Positions 29,404 to 39,957 are shown, counted from the stretch's first letter. The stretch is DNA of 64,000 nt from Acinetobacter calcoaceticus (GCF_016508255.1 NZ_JADVKT010000004.1:186001-250000); one strand, 5' to 3'. The notes: generated by a model from the sequence alone, not told the origin. Made by a program: numbers and translations.

Positions 29404-30258
29404 TTATGGCTTTGCTTGTGTTCCACCTGCAATGCTTGTGTCATCAATCGTTACAACAAACTGACCATTCACAATTTTAGGTGGTGTTGCGTTCTTCCAT
29501 TGAATAGATAATCCATTACGATATCGCAAATCAATGGCTGAGATTTTCGACCATACCGGTTTTAAGTCAGATTGTGCCAGATGACTTAAACGTTGCAACT
29601 TATTCATTGTTTGATCTTGGTCAACAATAATTCGCAAACCTGTATCAAACTGCATAAACCAAGTCATTCGCTCCGTCAGATATAACTCTTTTAAGCGCAA
29701 ATTGACAGGATGGAATAATTGATTAATTTCATTATAGCGTCGCATCATCATTTTCGACTGGCTTACCGGACCATGGAGTAACGGAAGCTCAGGATGAATT
29801 GTCGGCTCTGCCTCACTAAATACATCGCCTCCATCGCTTAACAAGCGACCTGTTCCCCAACGGGCGATGGCATGTCGAGGCATGACACGAACACGAATAC
29901 CATTGGGCCAAGCACGAGATACAACAACTCGGTCTACCCACGAAATTTCTAATGTTTTATCACGAATCTGTTCTAAATCAGATGTGAAATAATTTGCTTT
30001 TATAATTGGAGCAACATGCTGCATCACTTGTTGAGTTTCAACTGAAGACGTTGACCCCACAACCTCTAGCTTTGCAACTGTTGCATCTGTAATAACTTTA
30101 TATAGCCCATAGATTCCGACTGCCAGCACTACAAAAGCAATAACCAACAGCACCCATCCACCAGCATTTGCAAGCTTCTGCTTACGTGTAGGCGGTTTAT
30201 CATGAATAGAGGTGATGGCCGCACGTTTACGGCGCATGGAAGCCGGAAGTTGTGCCAT
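29404..30258 (-). CDS. ftsQ: Cell-division protein FtsQ
   Basis: A 284-residue bitopic inner-membrane divisome protein that joins FtsB-FtsL. A cytoplasmic basic N-terminus of about 35 residues is followed by one membrane helix (about residues 33-55), then the periplasmic POTRA domain (AKLEVVGSTSSVETQQV...) and the beta domain with WPNGIRVRVMPRHAIARWG. It begins two bases after the ddl stop codon, with GGAAGG within the ddl end, so the two are coupled. Confidence 0.93.
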   Translation of the reverse strand: MAQLPASMRRKRAAITSIHDKPPTRKQKLANAGGWVLLVIAFVVLAVGIYGLYKVITDATVAKLEVVGSTSSVETQQVMQHVAPIIKANYFTSDLEQIRDKTLEISWVDRVVVSRAWPNGIRVRVMPRHAIARWGTGRLLSDGGDVFSEAEPTIHPELPLLHGPVSQSKMMMRRYNEINQLFHPVNLRLKELYLTERMTWFMQFDTGLRIIVDQDQTMNKLQRLSHLAQSDLKPVWSKISAIDLRYRNGLSIQWKNATPPKIVNGQFVVTIDDTSIAGGTQAKP

Positions 30259-30260
30259 AT

Positions 30261-31187
30261 TTAAGCCGTACCTTCCAATGTTTGCTCAAGAATAGCAACA
30301 CACAATTCATCAAAACTATAGCCAACAGCTTTAGCAGCTTTTGGAACTAAAGAGTGGCTGGTCATACCTGGCACAGTGTTTACTTCTAAAAGCCAGAAAT
30401 TACCCTGCTCATCCTGCATTGCATCAATACGGCCCCAGCTTTCTGCACCAACTGCCTGAAAAGCACGCAAGCACAATGCTTGCAGGTTTTTCTCTTCTGT
30501 CTCACTTAGACCACAAGGAATACCATACTCTACATCATTACGTTGATATTTCGCTTCGTAATCATAAAAGGCAACATCAGCTGGTGGCTGTAAACGAATA
30601 ACGGGTAAAGGCTGTCCATTCAAGAATGAAATTGTGAATTCACGGCCTGTAATCCACTTTTCTGCCATCACAACAGCATCGTGCTGAGTCGCCTTTTCAA
30701 TTGCAGCAGCAAAGTCTTCTGCTTTCTCAACCTTACTCATGCCCACACTTGAGCCTTCATGTACAGGTTTGATAATCACAGGTAGGCCTAACTCAGCAAT
30801 AACCGCATCTAAATCTGTCTCTTTAGTAATAATGCGATATGGCGCTGTAGGTAAATCACTACCTTGCCAGATTTGCTTGGTTTTGACTTTATCCATGCCA
30901 ATAGCAGAACCTTGTACACCTGTTCCGGTATAAGGCAGATTTAACCATTCAAGTACACCTTGAATCTGGCCATCTTCACCACCACGACCATGCAATACAA
31001 TAAATGCACGATCATAATTTACAAGTTCAGTCACACTGCGGTCTTGGGGATCAAATGCTTCAGCCTGAACACCCGAACGTAACAAAGCATCCAGAACTGC
31101 CTGACCACTATCTAAAGACACAGCACGCTCAGCCGATTTCCCACCAAACAACACAGCAACTTTGCCGAATTTTGTAGCATTTGACAC
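30261..31187 (-). CDS. ddl: D-alanine--D-alanine ligase
   Basis: A 308-residue ATP-grasp enzyme making the D-Ala-D-Ala dipeptide of peptidoglycan precursors. It shows FGGKSAERAVSLDSG, FIVLHGRGGEDGQIQG, PVIIKPVHEGSSVGMSKV and LLEVNTVPGMTSHSLVPKAA. The start is GTG (MSNATKFG) with AAGGA eight bases upstream. By position in the cluster this is the DdlB type. It sits between murC and ftsQ. Confidence 0.96.
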   Translation of the reverse strand: MSNATKFGKVAVLFGGKSAERAVSLDSGQAVLDALLRSGVQAEAFDPQDRSVTELVNYDRAFIVLHGRGGEDGQIQGVLEWLNLPYTGTGVQGSAIGMDKVKTKQIWQGSDLPTAPYRIITKETDLDAVIAELGLPVIIKPVHEGSSVGMSKVEKAEDFAAAIEKATQHDAVVMAEKWITGREFTISFLNGQPLPVIRLQPPADVAFYDYEAKYQRNDVEYGIPCGLSETEEKNLQALCLRAFQAVGAESWGRIDAMQDEQGNFWLLEVNTVPGMTSHSLVPKAAKAVGYSFDELCVAILEQTLEGTA

Positions 31188-31225
31188 GTTTAAATCCTTA
31201 ACCCGATAATTTAATACTTTTTTGT

Positions 31226-32674
31226 TTATTTCACATACAAATGGTGTTGTGCAAGTTCTACTGAAATTGCTCCCACGTTACCCGCACCTTGCGTTAATAA
31301 CAAGTCATTTGGTTGTAACACATTTTGCATGATGTTTTGCAAATTACCTTCAACCGGATCGATCAAAATCGGTTCCACCTGTCCACGTAAACGAATACTA
31401 CGCGCCAAAGTACGGCTGTCTGCACCTACAATAGGCTTTTCACCGGCAGGATAAACTTCCAATAATAATAATTGATCAACTTGAGAGAGCACTTCAATAA
31501 AGTCATCAAAACAATCGCGGGTACGAGAGTAACGGTGTGGCTGGAAAAGCATAACCAAACGACGATCTGGATGACTCTGACGAGCAGCTTTAATGGTTGC
31601 TTCTACTTCTTTCGGATGGTGTCCATAGTCATCAACTAATTTAACGTTACCATCAGCAAGTTCAAATTCACCTTGTACTTGGAAGCGACGGCCAACACCA
31701 CTAAATCCTGCCAAAGCACGGCTAATTGCATCATCAGAAACACCTTCATCAGTCGCAACACCAATAGCTGCCAAAGCATTCAAAATATTATGCATGCCCG
31801 GTTGATTAATCGTTAAACGCAGTGGTTCACGACCTTTACGTAATACGGTGAAGTGTGAACGCATACCATCTTGTTCAACATCAATTGCGCGAATGTCGTT
31901 GTCTTCATTAAAACCATAGGTAATGACTGGACGGCCTACACGTGGCAGAATTTCACGAATGTTCGCATCATCACCACAAACTACTGCCAAACCATAGAAC
32001 GGTAAGTTATGAAGGAACTGTACAAACGTATCTTTTAATTTATCAAAGCTACCTTCATAGGTATCCATATGGTCAGCATCAATGTTCGTTACAATGGCTG
32101 CCATAGGTTGTAAATAAAGGAAAGATGCATCTGATTCATCGGCTTCAGCAACGATAAAACGACTTTCACCTAACGCAGCATTTACGCCTGTACTGTTAAG
32201 TAAACCACCGATTACATAAGTTGGATCAAGATTTTCTTCAGCCAACATGGTCGTTAATAGACTAGTAGTAGTCGTTTTACCATGTGTACCAGCCACAGCA
32301 ATACCATGACGGTAACGCATCAGCTCACCTAGCATTTCTGCGCGGCGTACGATTGGAGTACGTTGTTCAATCGCTGCTTTAATTTCCGGATTTTCTGGAT
32401 CAATGGCTGTAGAAACGACAAGCACATTGGCATTTTTAATATTTTCTGCTTGATGGCCGATATAAACCTTGATGCCATTTTGCTCTAATTGTTCTGTAGT
32501 TTTAGATGCTTTAATGTCTGAACCGGAAATTTTATAACCTTGGTTACCCAATACCTCTGCAATACCACACATCCCAGCACCACCGATCCCCACAAAATGG
32601 ATGTGTTTGATACGGCGCATTTCAGGCACTTTAATCAGTTTTTTTGCTTGGTTTGCAGGTGTTGATGGAGACAT
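31226..32674 (-). CDS. murC: UDP-N-acetylmuramate--L-alanine ligase
   Basis: A 482-residue Mur ligase adding L-Ala to UDP-MurNAc. The Rossmann motif [15 protein letters not shown], the ATP loop [13 protein letters not shown] and the C-terminal [13 protein letters not shown] and GAGNVG stretches are typical. It follows murG by 11 bp and precedes ddl by 38 bp. The next gene in many gammaproteobacterial clusters, murB, is absent here. Confidence 0.97.
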   Translation of the reverse strand: MSPSTPANQAKKLIKVPEMRRIKHIHFVGIGGAGMCGIAEVLGNQGYKISGSDIKASKTTEQLEQNGIKVYIGHQAENIKNANVLVVSTAIDPENPEIKAAIEQRTPIVRRAEMLGELMRYRHGIAVAGTHGKTTTTSLLTTMLAEENLDPTYVIGGLLNSTGVNAALGESRFIVAEADESDASFLYLQPMAAIVTNIDADHMDTYEGSFDKLKDTFVQFLHNLPFYGLAVVCGDDANIREILPRVGRPVITYGFNEDNDIRAIDVEQDGMRSHFTVLRKGREPLRLTINQPGMHNILNALAAIGVATDEGVSDDAISRALAGFSGVGRRFQVQGEFELADGNVKLVDDYGHHPKEVEATIKAARQSHPDRRLVMLFQPHRYSRTRDCFDDFIEVLSQVDQLLLLEVYPAGEKPIVGADSRTLARSIRLRGQVEPILIDPVEGNLQNIMQNVLQPNDLLLTQGAGNVGAISVELAQHHLYVK

Positions 32675-32685
32675 AGTAAATCCGA

Positions 32686-33783
32686 TTACATTTTTTGGAT
32701 AAGATCAACCACATGCTGAGTCGCATCTGGTTGGGCATGTTGACGCGCTTTCACTGCCATTTCAGTAAGTAATTGGCGGTTCATCAGCGAAGTAAACAAT
32801 TCATTTAAAACATCTGGTGTCATGGTCGATTGCTGACAAATTTTTGCAGCACCGACATCGGCCAGAAATTTGGCATTTGCAGTTTGATGGTCATCAACTG
32901 CTATAGGAAGTGGTACAAAAACCGCAGCCACACCTGCTGTTGCAACTTCTGTTACTGTTAGTGCCCCAGCTCGGCAAATAATTAAATCTGCCTCACTATA
33001 AGCCTTTGCCATATCTTCAATAAACGGCAAAACCTGCACAGTTAGATTGGCTGGTGCATCTGCATAAAGTGCTTGAGTTGCCTCAACTTGTTGCTGACCA
33101 CACTGGTGAAAAATATTGAGTGGAATTTGTAATTGTTTTAATGCTGGAGGTAAACGTTCATTGAGTGCTTTAGCACCTAATGACCCTCCAACAATGAGAA
33201 TATTTAAAGGTTGTTCCGCTTGTTCCCGCTCATCATAGCGCCACTTTGGGCTTAAAATATCTGTGATTTCACGACGTACAGGATTTCCTGTGGTCACTAC
33301 TTTACCACCAGCAGGAAAAGTATTTGGAAATGCTTCACAGACTACTTTAGCAACACGAGACAACTGCGCATTGGTAAACCCGGCAACTGCATTTTGCTCA
33401 TGAATAAGCACAGGAATGCCTAACAGTCGTGCTGCTAGACCACCTGGTCCCGCTACATAACCACCAAAGCCTGCAACTGCATCAACTTTAAGCTGTTTCA
33501 TATAGCGCATAGCACTAAAAGTGGCTTTTAAAATTTTAAAAGGTGCGGCCAGTTTACGAATTACACCGTTTCCGCGAACACCTTGGATATCAATTTGATA
33601 TATTGGAATATTTTGATTTTTTAATAATCGATTTTCCATACCTGTTGGCGTGGCTAACCATGAAACTTGGCAACCTTGTTGTTGAAGTTGTTTAGCTACG
33701 GCGAGGGCTGGAAAAACATGTCCACCTGTACCGGCAGCCATCATCATGACATGTTTAGGTTTGCTTTGCTGTGAATCGGTCAC
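32686..33783 (-). CDS. murG: Lipid II synthase MurG (GlcNAc transferase)
   Basis: A 365-residue GT-B glycosyltransferase adding GlcNAc to lipid I at the inner face of the cytoplasmic membrane. It shows [46 protein letters not shown] and [12 protein letters not shown]. The start is GTG at 33781-33783. It is the first gene of the local cluster; the 237-bp gap upstream separates it from gshB, so transcription probably begins there. Confidence 0.96.
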   Translation of the reverse strand: MTDSQQSKPKHVMMMAAGTGGHVFPALAVAKQLQQQGCQVSWLATPTGMENRLLKNQNIPIYQIDIQGVRGNGVIRKLAAPFKILKATFSAMRYMKQLKVDAVAGFGGYVAGPGGLAARLLGIPVLIHEQNAVAGFTNAQLSRVAKVVCEAFPNTFPAGGKVVTTGNPVRREITDILSPKWRYDEREQAEQPLNILIVGGSLGAKALNERLPPALKQLQIPLNIFHQCGQQQVEATQALYADAPANLTVQVLPFIEDMAKAYSEADLIICRAGALTVTEVATAGVAAVFVPLPIAVDDHQTANAKFLADVGAAKICQQSTMTPDVLNELFTSLMNRQLLTEMAVKARQHAQPDATQHVVDLIQKM

Positions 33784-34020
33784 GGTCTAATTCTTCAACT
33801 TAAAAAACAATGGAAATTGTCATCTATTTTTGTAGCCGTTTATTTTAATCCTAAAGCTTCATTAACGAAAAGCTAATTTCACTCGTTTATAACAGAAAGA
33901 TGTGCTTTTTTGAAAATATGCCTACAAAGCTGTGGTATATTTAGTATTGTTATTTTATTAATTCATATATTTTCAGGTGATTTCCTACATTTACTTTAGA
34001 AAACCACCCGAAATAAATAA

Positions 34021-34965
34021 TTAAGCTGAACGTCCAGCTTCTAATACATCAAATAGATCGTCGGCAATTGAAGTACCAAATTGAGCATCAATTTCACGAA
34101 TACAGGTTGGGCTGGTGACATTAATTTCAGTAACATAATTACCAATTACATCTAGGCCAACAAAAATCAATCCTTTCTCGCGCAAGAAAGGCCCAATTTT
34201 AGCCGCAATGAGCTTATCGTTTTCAGTTAATGGACGCGCTTGACCTAAACCACCCGCAGCCAAATTACCACGGACTTCACCGTTTTGTGGAATACGTGCC
34301 AGACAGTAAGGAATAGGCTCGCCATTCACCATTAAAATACGTTTATCCCCTTCTACAATTTCAGGAATATAACGCTGTGCCATAATTGGACGATTGCCTA
34401 ATTCTGTGAGCATTTCTAGAGTAGAACCAATATTTACGCCATCTTGGTATAAACGAAAAATCCCCATGCCCCCCATGCCATCAAGCGGCTTAACAATGAC
34501 ATCACCATGTTCTTTAATAAATTCGCGAATTAAACTTTGCTGTGATGTCACAAGTGTAGGCACTTGTAGCTCTGGGAACTGCGTTGCAAAGAGTTTTTCG
34601 TTGCAATCACGCAATGATTGAGGATTATTAATAATCCATGAACCTTCACGCTCAGCTTGCTCAAGCACGTAAGTCGTGTAAACGAAATTCATATCAAAAG
34701 GTGGGTCTTTACGCATAAGCACTACATCATAAGTAGCGATAGATTCTTTTTTCTTTTCACCTAACTCATAGTAATGGTTGTAATCTTCAAACACTTCTAA
34801 AGGTGAGATAAGACCGTAAGCTTTACCTTGATCGATATATAAATCTTGCTGTAATGCATAACCCAATTCATGTCCACGACGGCTCGCCGCCCACAACATT
34901 GCCATGGTTGAATCCTTTTTCAAATTTACGGTTTCAATCGGATCCATGACGACAAGTACACGCAT
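34021..34965 (-). CDS. gshB: Glutathione synthetase
   Basis: A 314-residue ATP-grasp enzyme joining gamma-glutamylcysteine and glycine. Landmarks: MRVLVVMDPIETVNLKKDSTMAML, NNPQSLRDCNEKLFATQFP, KPLDGMGGMGIFR and INVTSPTCIREID. The ATG at 34965 matches the family N-terminus; an 18-codon upstream extension has no support. It is on the same strand as murG but separated by 237 bp. Confidence 0.96.
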   Translation of the reverse strand: MRVLVVMDPIETVNLKKDSTMAMLWAASRRGHELGYALQQDLYIDQGKAYGLISPLEVFEDYNHYYELGEKKKESIATYDVVLMRKDPPFDMNFVYTTYVLEQAEREGSWIINNPQSLRDCNEKLFATQFPELQVPTLVTSQQSLIREFIKEHGDVIVKPLDGMGGMGIFRLYQDGVNIGSTLEMLTELGNRPIMAQRYIPEIVEGDKRILMVNGEPIPYCLARIPQNGEVRGNLAAGGLGQARPLTENDKLIAAKIGPFLREKGLIFVGLDVIGNYVTEINVTSPTCIREIDAQFGTSIADDLFDVLEAGRSA

Positions 34966-35126
34966 GCTCAAGCTCTTCTTAAAATTTAAATTAACATGAG
35001 TATAGCTGAGATTTTTCACTGGTTTTTCTTAATTTCGGTAAATCGTTATCTGTTATTCCGTTATCTATAATTAAAATAAATTCAGTTAAACTATCGTCAT
35101 AAATCACTATTTTTTTAAGGTTTAGA

Positions 35127-35339
35127 ATGAAGCTTTATCGCTATTTAACTGGCCCCGACGACTCAGCTTTTTGTGCTCGTGTAACTAAAGCACTCAATCA
35201 TGGCTGGGAATTATATGAAGCACCAACTATGACTTTTAATGGTACGCATGTCATTGTTGGACAAGCAATTTGTAAAACAATTGATGAGAATTATGATCCA
35301 GAAATAGATATTTTAGATATTCTCAAGAATAATGCTTAA
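35127..35339 (+). CDS. DUF1737 family small protein
   Basis: A 70-residue protein, MKLYRYLTGPDDSAFCARVTKALN..., with the DUF1737 pattern: an LYRYLTGPDDSAFC start, LNHGWELYEAP and a V-GQA-I strand. The function of this family is unknown; members are short, cytosolic and widespread in proteobacteria. It is a single gene, divergent from gshB, preceded by AAGG about seven bases before the ATG. Confidence 0.75.
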   Translation: MKLYRYLTGPDDSAFCARVTKALNHGWELYEAPTMTFNGTHVIVGQAICKTIDENYDPEIDILDILKNNA

Positions 35340-35511
35340 TCCCAATATCTTTTTTTAATCCAATAAATATATCTTTAAGTCATATTGATAACTCAAGCTA
35401 ATCAATTGTCATCTGCATTAGCTTGCACTATCACCACAATCCCTTAAAAATAAATCTTTTAAAAAATCACCCTATCAATTTTAGAGACGATAGTTCTTTT
35501 ATTCTAAATAG

Positions 35512-35536
35512 ATAAATGATTATAATTATCATTTAT
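35512..35536 (+). promoter_or_regulatory. Candidate Fur box upstream of the TonB-dependent receptor
   Basis: ATAAATGAT (35512-35520) and ATCATTTAT (35528-35536) form an inverted repeat resembling the GATAATGATAATCATTATC Fur consensus. It lies 31 bp before the receptor ATG, as expected for an iron-repressed gene. Confidence 0.8.
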
Positions 35537-35567
35537 ACTTTTATTTTTGTTAATTGATTTTATTTTT

Positions 35568-37757
35568 ATGTTAAGAATTTCTATATCATCTCCCCAAATT
35601 AAGCGTCTTTTCCCGCTGAGCTTACTCAGTTTAATGATCTTGAATATTCAAGGTGCCTACGCAGAAGAGTTGACTGACTCATCATCAAAAGTTGCAGCCA
35701 CCATGCCCACCATAAAAATTGAAGCCATGAGTGAGCTTGACCCCATTAAAAGCTACATTGACTATGACAAAGCCAATGTCACCCGCAATGGTTTAGATAA
35801 AAAAGATATTCCTCAAACCATTGATACCATTGATGTTCAGAAATATAAAATTTATGGATCAAATGACCTAAGCGTTATGCTGCAAGGTACACCCGGGGTA
35901 TCAACCAGTTATGATATGCGTGGTGATGGAATTACTATTCGTGGTTTTGGAGCGGATACAGGCGATATTTACCGCGATGGTATACGTGAAAGTGGGCAAG
36001 TACGCCGTAGTACAGCCAATATTGAGCGTATTGAAATTTTAAAAGGCCCTGCTTCTGTTTTATATGGTCGTAGTGCTGGTGGTGGGGTTGTGAATATGGT
36101 GAGTAAGTTTGCCAATTTTGACTCTAAAAGTTCAGTTGGTGCGTATGCTGGTTCTTACGATAACTACGGAACAACTGCTGACATCAACCAAGTCATTAAT
36201 GACAATTTAGCAGTTCGTTTGACCGGAGAATATGGCGAGTCAGGGAGCTTCCGCTCTGGTATTGAAAATAAAATTGAAATGTTTTCACCAAGCTTTACCT
36301 ATAAAAATGATGATGAAACGCTGACTTGGACCACACAATATACCTATGACAAATTAGGTCGTGTGCCTGACCGCGGACCAACACGGGATAACTTGCCTGC
36401 GGGAACTTCAATTAAAATGGGATTTGCCCAAGACGGCGATTATGTTGATGATATTTTGCAAGTAGTGCGTACCGACATAAATTATCAATATGCCCCTGAC
36501 TGGAACTTTCACTGGGCAGCAAGTTACCGACAAGCGGAGCAAAACTTTGATCACTTTTATTTTGGAACTTATTGTGGGTTAGATGGAATAGATTTAAAAG
36601 GTAAAGCATGCACCACTAAAAAAGGCTACATCAACCAAATTTACTACTGGCAACAAACCAGCAATAAGACCACGACCAATACCTTTGATATTAAGGGCAA
36701 GTTCAAAACAGGCCAATTTGAACACCAAATTATGATGGGTACAGACTGGACCTATGAACAACGCGAGCCACGCTTAGCAAATAAAGCTCAAAATGGTTCT
36801 ATTTACGGCTACGTTAATCCATTCACAAGTGAACGTGAATACAGCCGCGGCAATGGCCCACTATCGATTAGTCAGCATAACTATAATGAAGGCACAACTT
36901 ATGGTGTATTCATTCAAGATTTAATTGGTCTAAATGATCAACTTAAACTCATGATGGGCCTACGCTACGATTACTTCGACTTTTCAACCACCAACAAACT
37001 GACTAGTGAACATCGCAATGTAAAAGACAGCAGCTTTAGTCCAAATGTTGGTTTGGTATGGCAACCACTTCCTGAACATAGTTTTTACACTTCTTATTCT
37101 AAGAGCTTTGCACCGTTTGGTGGACAAATGGGTGTTAACCAAGTTACAGGCAGCACCGACGTCGCAAAAATGGATAAAGAGCCTCAATATAACGAGCAAT
37201 ACGAAGTCGGGGTAAAAAGTGAATGGTTAGATAATCGCTTAAACACTCAATTTTCTGTCTTTGATATTCGTAAAAATAATATTCGCTATAAACCGAACCC
37301 AGACAGTGAACCAGATGTGTGGGCAACTGCGGGACAGCATCAATCTCGTGGTCTTGAATTTAGTTTTATTGGCCGTGTACTTGATAATGTCTTTGTTCGC
37401 GGTGGTTATGGCTACACAGATGCGAAAGTAAAAGAAGATAAACAAAAGCCTGAACAAGAAGGTAACTATTTAGCAAATACATCTAAAAACACAGGTAATT
37501 TATTTGTTCGTTATTTACCAACCGAGCAGTGGTATACCGAGGTGGGTGTGACCTATGTAGGGTCTTATTATCCAAACATTAATAATCAAGTAAAAATGGA
37601 AGGCTTTAACCGTGTTGATGCGGCGATTGGTTATAGTGCAGACCCTTGGAATGTCACACTTGCGGTGAATAATTTAACCAATAAAGAGTACTGGCGTTCA
37701 GACAGCATGCCAGGCACGCCACGTAATGTGTTATTGCGTTTGAATTATCAATTCTAA
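35568..37757 (+). CDS. TonB-dependent siderophore receptor, catecholate-type candidate
   Basis: A 729-residue outer-membrane receptor importing an iron-siderophore complex with energy from TonB-ExbB-ExbD. A signal peptide ends near GAYA; a TonB-box-like PTIKIEA follows; the plug domain has IRGFGADTGDIYRDGIRESGQ and RIEILKGPASVLYGRSAGGGVVN; and the 22-strand barrel ends in LLRLNYQF. Plug features resemble Fiu/PiuA-type catecholate receptors, but the ligand is inferred only. A Cys pair in an external loop (about residues 336-350) is likely disulfide-bonded. The ATG at 35568 is chosen over an upstream TTG; neither has a good ribosome binding site. A Fur box lies upstream. Confidence 0.92.
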   Translation: MLRISISSPQIKRLFPLSLLSLMILNIQGAYAEELTDSSSKVAATMPTIKIEAMSELDPIKSYIDYDKANVTRNGLDKKDIPQTIDTIDVQKYKIYGSNDLSVMLQGTPGVSTSYDMRGDGITIRGFGADTGDIYRDGIRESGQVRRSTANIERIEILKGPASVLYGRSAGGGVVNMVSKFANFDSKSSVGAYAGSYDNYGTTADINQVINDNLAVRLTGEYGESGSFRSGIENKIEMFSPSFTYKNDDETLTWTTQYTYDKLGRVPDRGPTRDNLPAGTSIKMGFAQDGDYVDDILQVVRTDINYQYAPDWNFHWAASYRQAEQNFDHFYFGTYCGLDGIDLKGKACTTKKGYINQIYYWQQTSNKTTTNTFDIKGKFKTGQFEHQIMMGTDWTYEQREPRLANKAQNGSIYGYVNPFTSEREYSRGNGPLSISQHNYNEGTTYGVFIQDLIGLNDQLKLMMGLRYDYFDFSTTNKLTSEHRNVKDSSFSPNVGLVWQPLPEHSFYTSYSKSFAPFGGQMGVNQVTGSTDVAKMDKEPQYNEQYEVGVKSEWLDNRLNTQFSVFDIRKNNIRYKPNPDSEPDVWATAGQHQSRGLEFSFIGRVLDNVFVRGGYGYTDAKVKEDKQKPEQEGNYLANTSKNTGNLFVRYLPTEQWYTEVGVTYVGSYYPNINNQVKMEGFNRVDAAIGYSADPWNVTLAVNNLTNKEYWRSDSMPGTPRNVLLRLNYQF

Positions 37758-37768
37758 ATAAAAATATT

Positions 37769-37812
37769 AAAAAGGCATCCCCCTATTTAGAGGTATGCCT
37801 TTTGTTTTTAAT
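37769..37812 (+). terminator. Terminator after the TonB receptor gene
   Basis: AAAAAGGCAT at 37769-37778 pairs with ATGCCTTTT at 37795-37803, followed by a T-rich run. Confidence 0.88.
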
Positions 37813-37905
37813 AATAAAAGAGACAAGTTTTTTATCTTCAATAAATAAAATATTTAATTTTTAGATTATACTTTTCTCATTAAAGATACCAATTAAATAA
37901 ACAAT

Positions 37906-38373
37906 ATGAATAAACAGTTTATTTTAACTTTTTTATTATTTTTTTTATCACTATCAACAGAGGCAAAAATCATTACTCTTTCAATTGATACATATCAAGA
38001 CTTATCAAAACAACAGCAAAATAGTATTAAAGACAACCTCAACAAAGGATGGATCAGTTATGCTAGAGATGATACAAAAATTCATTATTTGAGTTATCAA
38101 CTAATTAAATCTATTTCAGACTCCGTCGTAATAGCTCCAGTTAAAACCACACCAGTCAATCTAGGAAATTTAAATTCTTTAGAGTTATGGCAATTTGACT
38201 GCAAAAATAAAAAAATGATGTTGTTGTCCGAAGCGACTTATTCAATTACGAATTCTGAAATATTTTCAATACAAGAAGTAGAATTTCCACAAGAAGTACC
38301 AGCTATTCCTAATTCTATTGCAAATAGAATTCTAGAAATGGCATGTGTTCTAAACTACATAAAAAATCATTAG
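37906..38373 (+). CDS. Exported hypothetical protein, surface-adhesin E-like
   Basis: A 155-residue protein with a cleavable signal peptide (about 20 residues, ending STEA). The stretch LELWQFDCKNKKMMLLSEATYS, with a second cysteine near the C-terminus (MACVLNYIK), resembles the surface-adhesin protein E-like domain common in small periplasmic proteins of Acinetobacter and Pasteurellaceae. No function can be given. It is more AT-rich than its neighbours and stands alone between two terminators. Confidence 0.65.
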   Translation: MNKQFILTFLLFFLSLSTEAKIITLSIDTYQDLSKQQQNSIKDNLNKGWISYARDDTKIHYLSYQLIKSISDSVVIAPVKTTPVNLGNLNSLELWQFDCKNKKMMLLSEATYSITNSEIFSIQEVEFPQEVPAIPNSIANRILEMACVLNYIKNH

Positions 38374-38377
38374 GCAT

Positions 38378-38411
38378 AAAAGGAAGGAGAGTTCAAGTGC
38401 CCCTTCCTTTT
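38378..38411. terminator. Terminator between the exported hypothetical gene and pyrE
   Basis: AAAAGGAAGG pairs with CCTTCCTTTT around a 14-base loop; it can serve both convergent genes. Confidence 0.8.
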
Positions 38412-38424
38412 ATATTATGGAAAA

Positions 38425-39075
38425 TTAAATACCATATTTCTCGCGATAAGCTTGCATATTTGCTAAAGCTTCTTTCTCGCCTTTTGCATCTAAATAATCC
38501 ATTAAATCTTTCATAGTAATGAGTGCATGCACAGGAATTTCTAATTCTTTTTGAACTTCTTGAATTGCAGAAAGCTCACCTTGACCACGTTCTTGACGAT
38601 CGAGTGCAACTAAAACACCAGCGATGGTTGCACCCGCATTTTTCAAAATCATGACCACTTCACGAATAGCAGTTCCTGCGGTAATAACGTCATCAATAAT
38701 CCAGACTTTTTTACCTTCAACCGCAGCACCCACTAAAACACCGCCTTCACCATGATCTTTCGCTTCTTTACGGTTAAAGCCCCATGGCACGCTTTTGTTA
38801 TGTACTTGAGACAAAGCAACAGCAGTCGCAGCTACAAATGGAATACCTTTGTAAGCAGGTCCAAAAATTACATCTACATTTTCACATTGTGTTAATTTAT
38901 CTGCATAGCCTTGTGCTAAAAGAGATAAAGCTTCACCATCGTTGAGTAGGCCTGCATTAAAAAAATAAGGACTCACACGCCCTGATTTTAAAGTAAACTC
39001 ACCAAATTTAAGCACACCGCGTGATAATGCGAGTTCGATAAATGCTTGCGGGTTAAATGACACAGGCGTTGTCAT
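38425..39075 (-). CDS. pyrE: Orotate phosphoribosyltransferase
   Basis: A 216-residue type I phosphoribosyltransferase joining orotate and PRPP in pyrimidine synthesis. It shows [40 protein letters not shown] and the PRPP motif [20 protein letters not shown] seven bases before the ATG at 39075 decides the start; a 21-codon extension into the divergent crc gene has no support. The pyrE/crc divergent pair is the arrangement known in Pseudomonas. Confidence 0.96.
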   Translation of the reverse strand: MTTPVSFNPQAFIELALSRGVLKFGEFTLKSGRVSPYFFNAGLLNDGEALSLLAQGYADKLTQCENVDVIFGPAYKGIPFVAATAVALSQVHNKSVPWGFNRKEAKDHGEGGVLVGAAVEGKKVWIIDDVITAGTAIREVVMILKNAGATIAGVLVALDRQERGQGELSAIQEVQKELEIPVHALITMKDLMDYLDAKGEKEALANMQAYREKYGI

Positions 39076-39113
39076 GAGGTGCTCCAAATTCACAATTGAG
39101 GTTAAATTTTCGC

Positions 39114-39938
39114 ATGATACCAAAGGATCAGTATCCAAGTGATGTAAAAATTCTTCGAGTCGTTTCCATTAACGTAAATGGCTTGCGTTCTTCAGTGACG
39201 AAAGGCTTACTTGAATGGTTAGAACAATCAGATGCCGATGTCGTATGCATGCAGGAAAGCCGCATTACCCATGAACAATGGACTGAAAAATTTAGACCCG
39301 AAGGATGGCATACCCATCTCTTTCCAGCAGAGCGTGCAGGTTACGCAGGAACTGCCATATATAGCCGCTTACCCTTCGTCTCTGTTAAAGATGGTTTAGG
39401 GTTTGAGTTGGCTGACAGTCAGGGCCGCTTTATTTCTGCTGAATTCGATTTAGGTTTGTCACATCCGGTACATATTGCGTCATTATACTTACCTTCAGGC
39501 TCAAGTGGTGAAGAAGCGCAAGCGCGTAAAGATTTATTTTTAGGTGAATACGCGAAAATCTTAAAACAATGGCGTGATGAAAATAAGTCAGTCATCATTT
39601 GTGGTGACTACAACATTGTTCATAAACGCATTGATATTAAAAACTGGTCAGGTAATCAAAAATCATCTGGCTGTTTACCACATGAACGTGCATGGCTTGA
39701 CCATATTTATGATGAACTTGGCTATGTTGATACATTCCGTGTAGTTCGCACAGAAGCAGAACTTTATTCATGGTGGTCAAATCGCGGCCAAGCTCGTGCA
39801 AAAAATGTAGGCTGGCGTATTGACTACCATGCATGCTCTCCAGACTGGAAAGCGCGTACAACAAATGCTTGGGTCTTTAAAGATCAATGGTTTAGCGACC
39901 ATGCACCCGTTATCATCGACTATAAAATTCAAGAATAA
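39114..39938 (+). CDS. crc: Crc/exonuclease III family protein with intact nuclease active site
   Basis: A 274-residue endonuclease/exonuclease/phosphatase-fold protein. Position (divergent from pyrE) and the N-terminal [31 protein letters not shown] identify it as the Acinetobacter counterpart of Pseudomonas Crc, the partner of Hfq in carbon catabolite repression. Unlike Pseudomonas Crc, the AP-endonuclease residues are present: Asn in NVNG, Glu in QESR, Tyr in SLYLPSG, Asp and Asn in GDYN, Asp in RIDYH, and Asp-His in SDHAP. It could therefore be a true DNA-repair nuclease, a regulator, or both. The start at 39114 is the first ATG; the ribosome binding site is weak. Confidence 0.85.
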   Translation: MIPKDQYPSDVKILRVVSINVNGLRSSVTKGLLEWLEQSDADVVCMQESRITHEQWTEKFRPEGWHTHLFPAERAGYAGTAIYSRLPFVSVKDGLGFELADSQGRFISAEFDLGLSHPVHIASLYLPSGSSGEEAQARKDLFLGEYAKILKQWRDENKSVIICGDYNIVHKRIDIKNWSGNQKSSGCLPHERAWLDHIYDELGYVDTFRVVRTEAELYSWWSNRGQARAKNVGWRIDYHACSPDWKARTTNAWVFKDQWFSDHAPVIIDYKIQE

Positions 39939-39957
39939 GTGAACACTCGTTCACTTA
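39936..39957 (+). promoter_or_regulatory. 9-bp perfect dyad across the crc stop codon
   Basis: TAAGTGAAC (39936-39944) and GTTCACTTA (39949-39957) with a 4-base loop. No T run follows, so it is a poor terminator. CTTACA overlaps its right arm and recurs at 39972-39977 and 40003-40008, upstream of the sRNA candidate. It may be an activator site or an mRNA 3'-end hairpin. Confidence 0.5.

Noticed and set aside
39076..39138. N-terminal extension of pyrE into the crc promoter
   Set aside because: The ATG at 39075 has GGAG at correct spacing and matches the family N-terminus.
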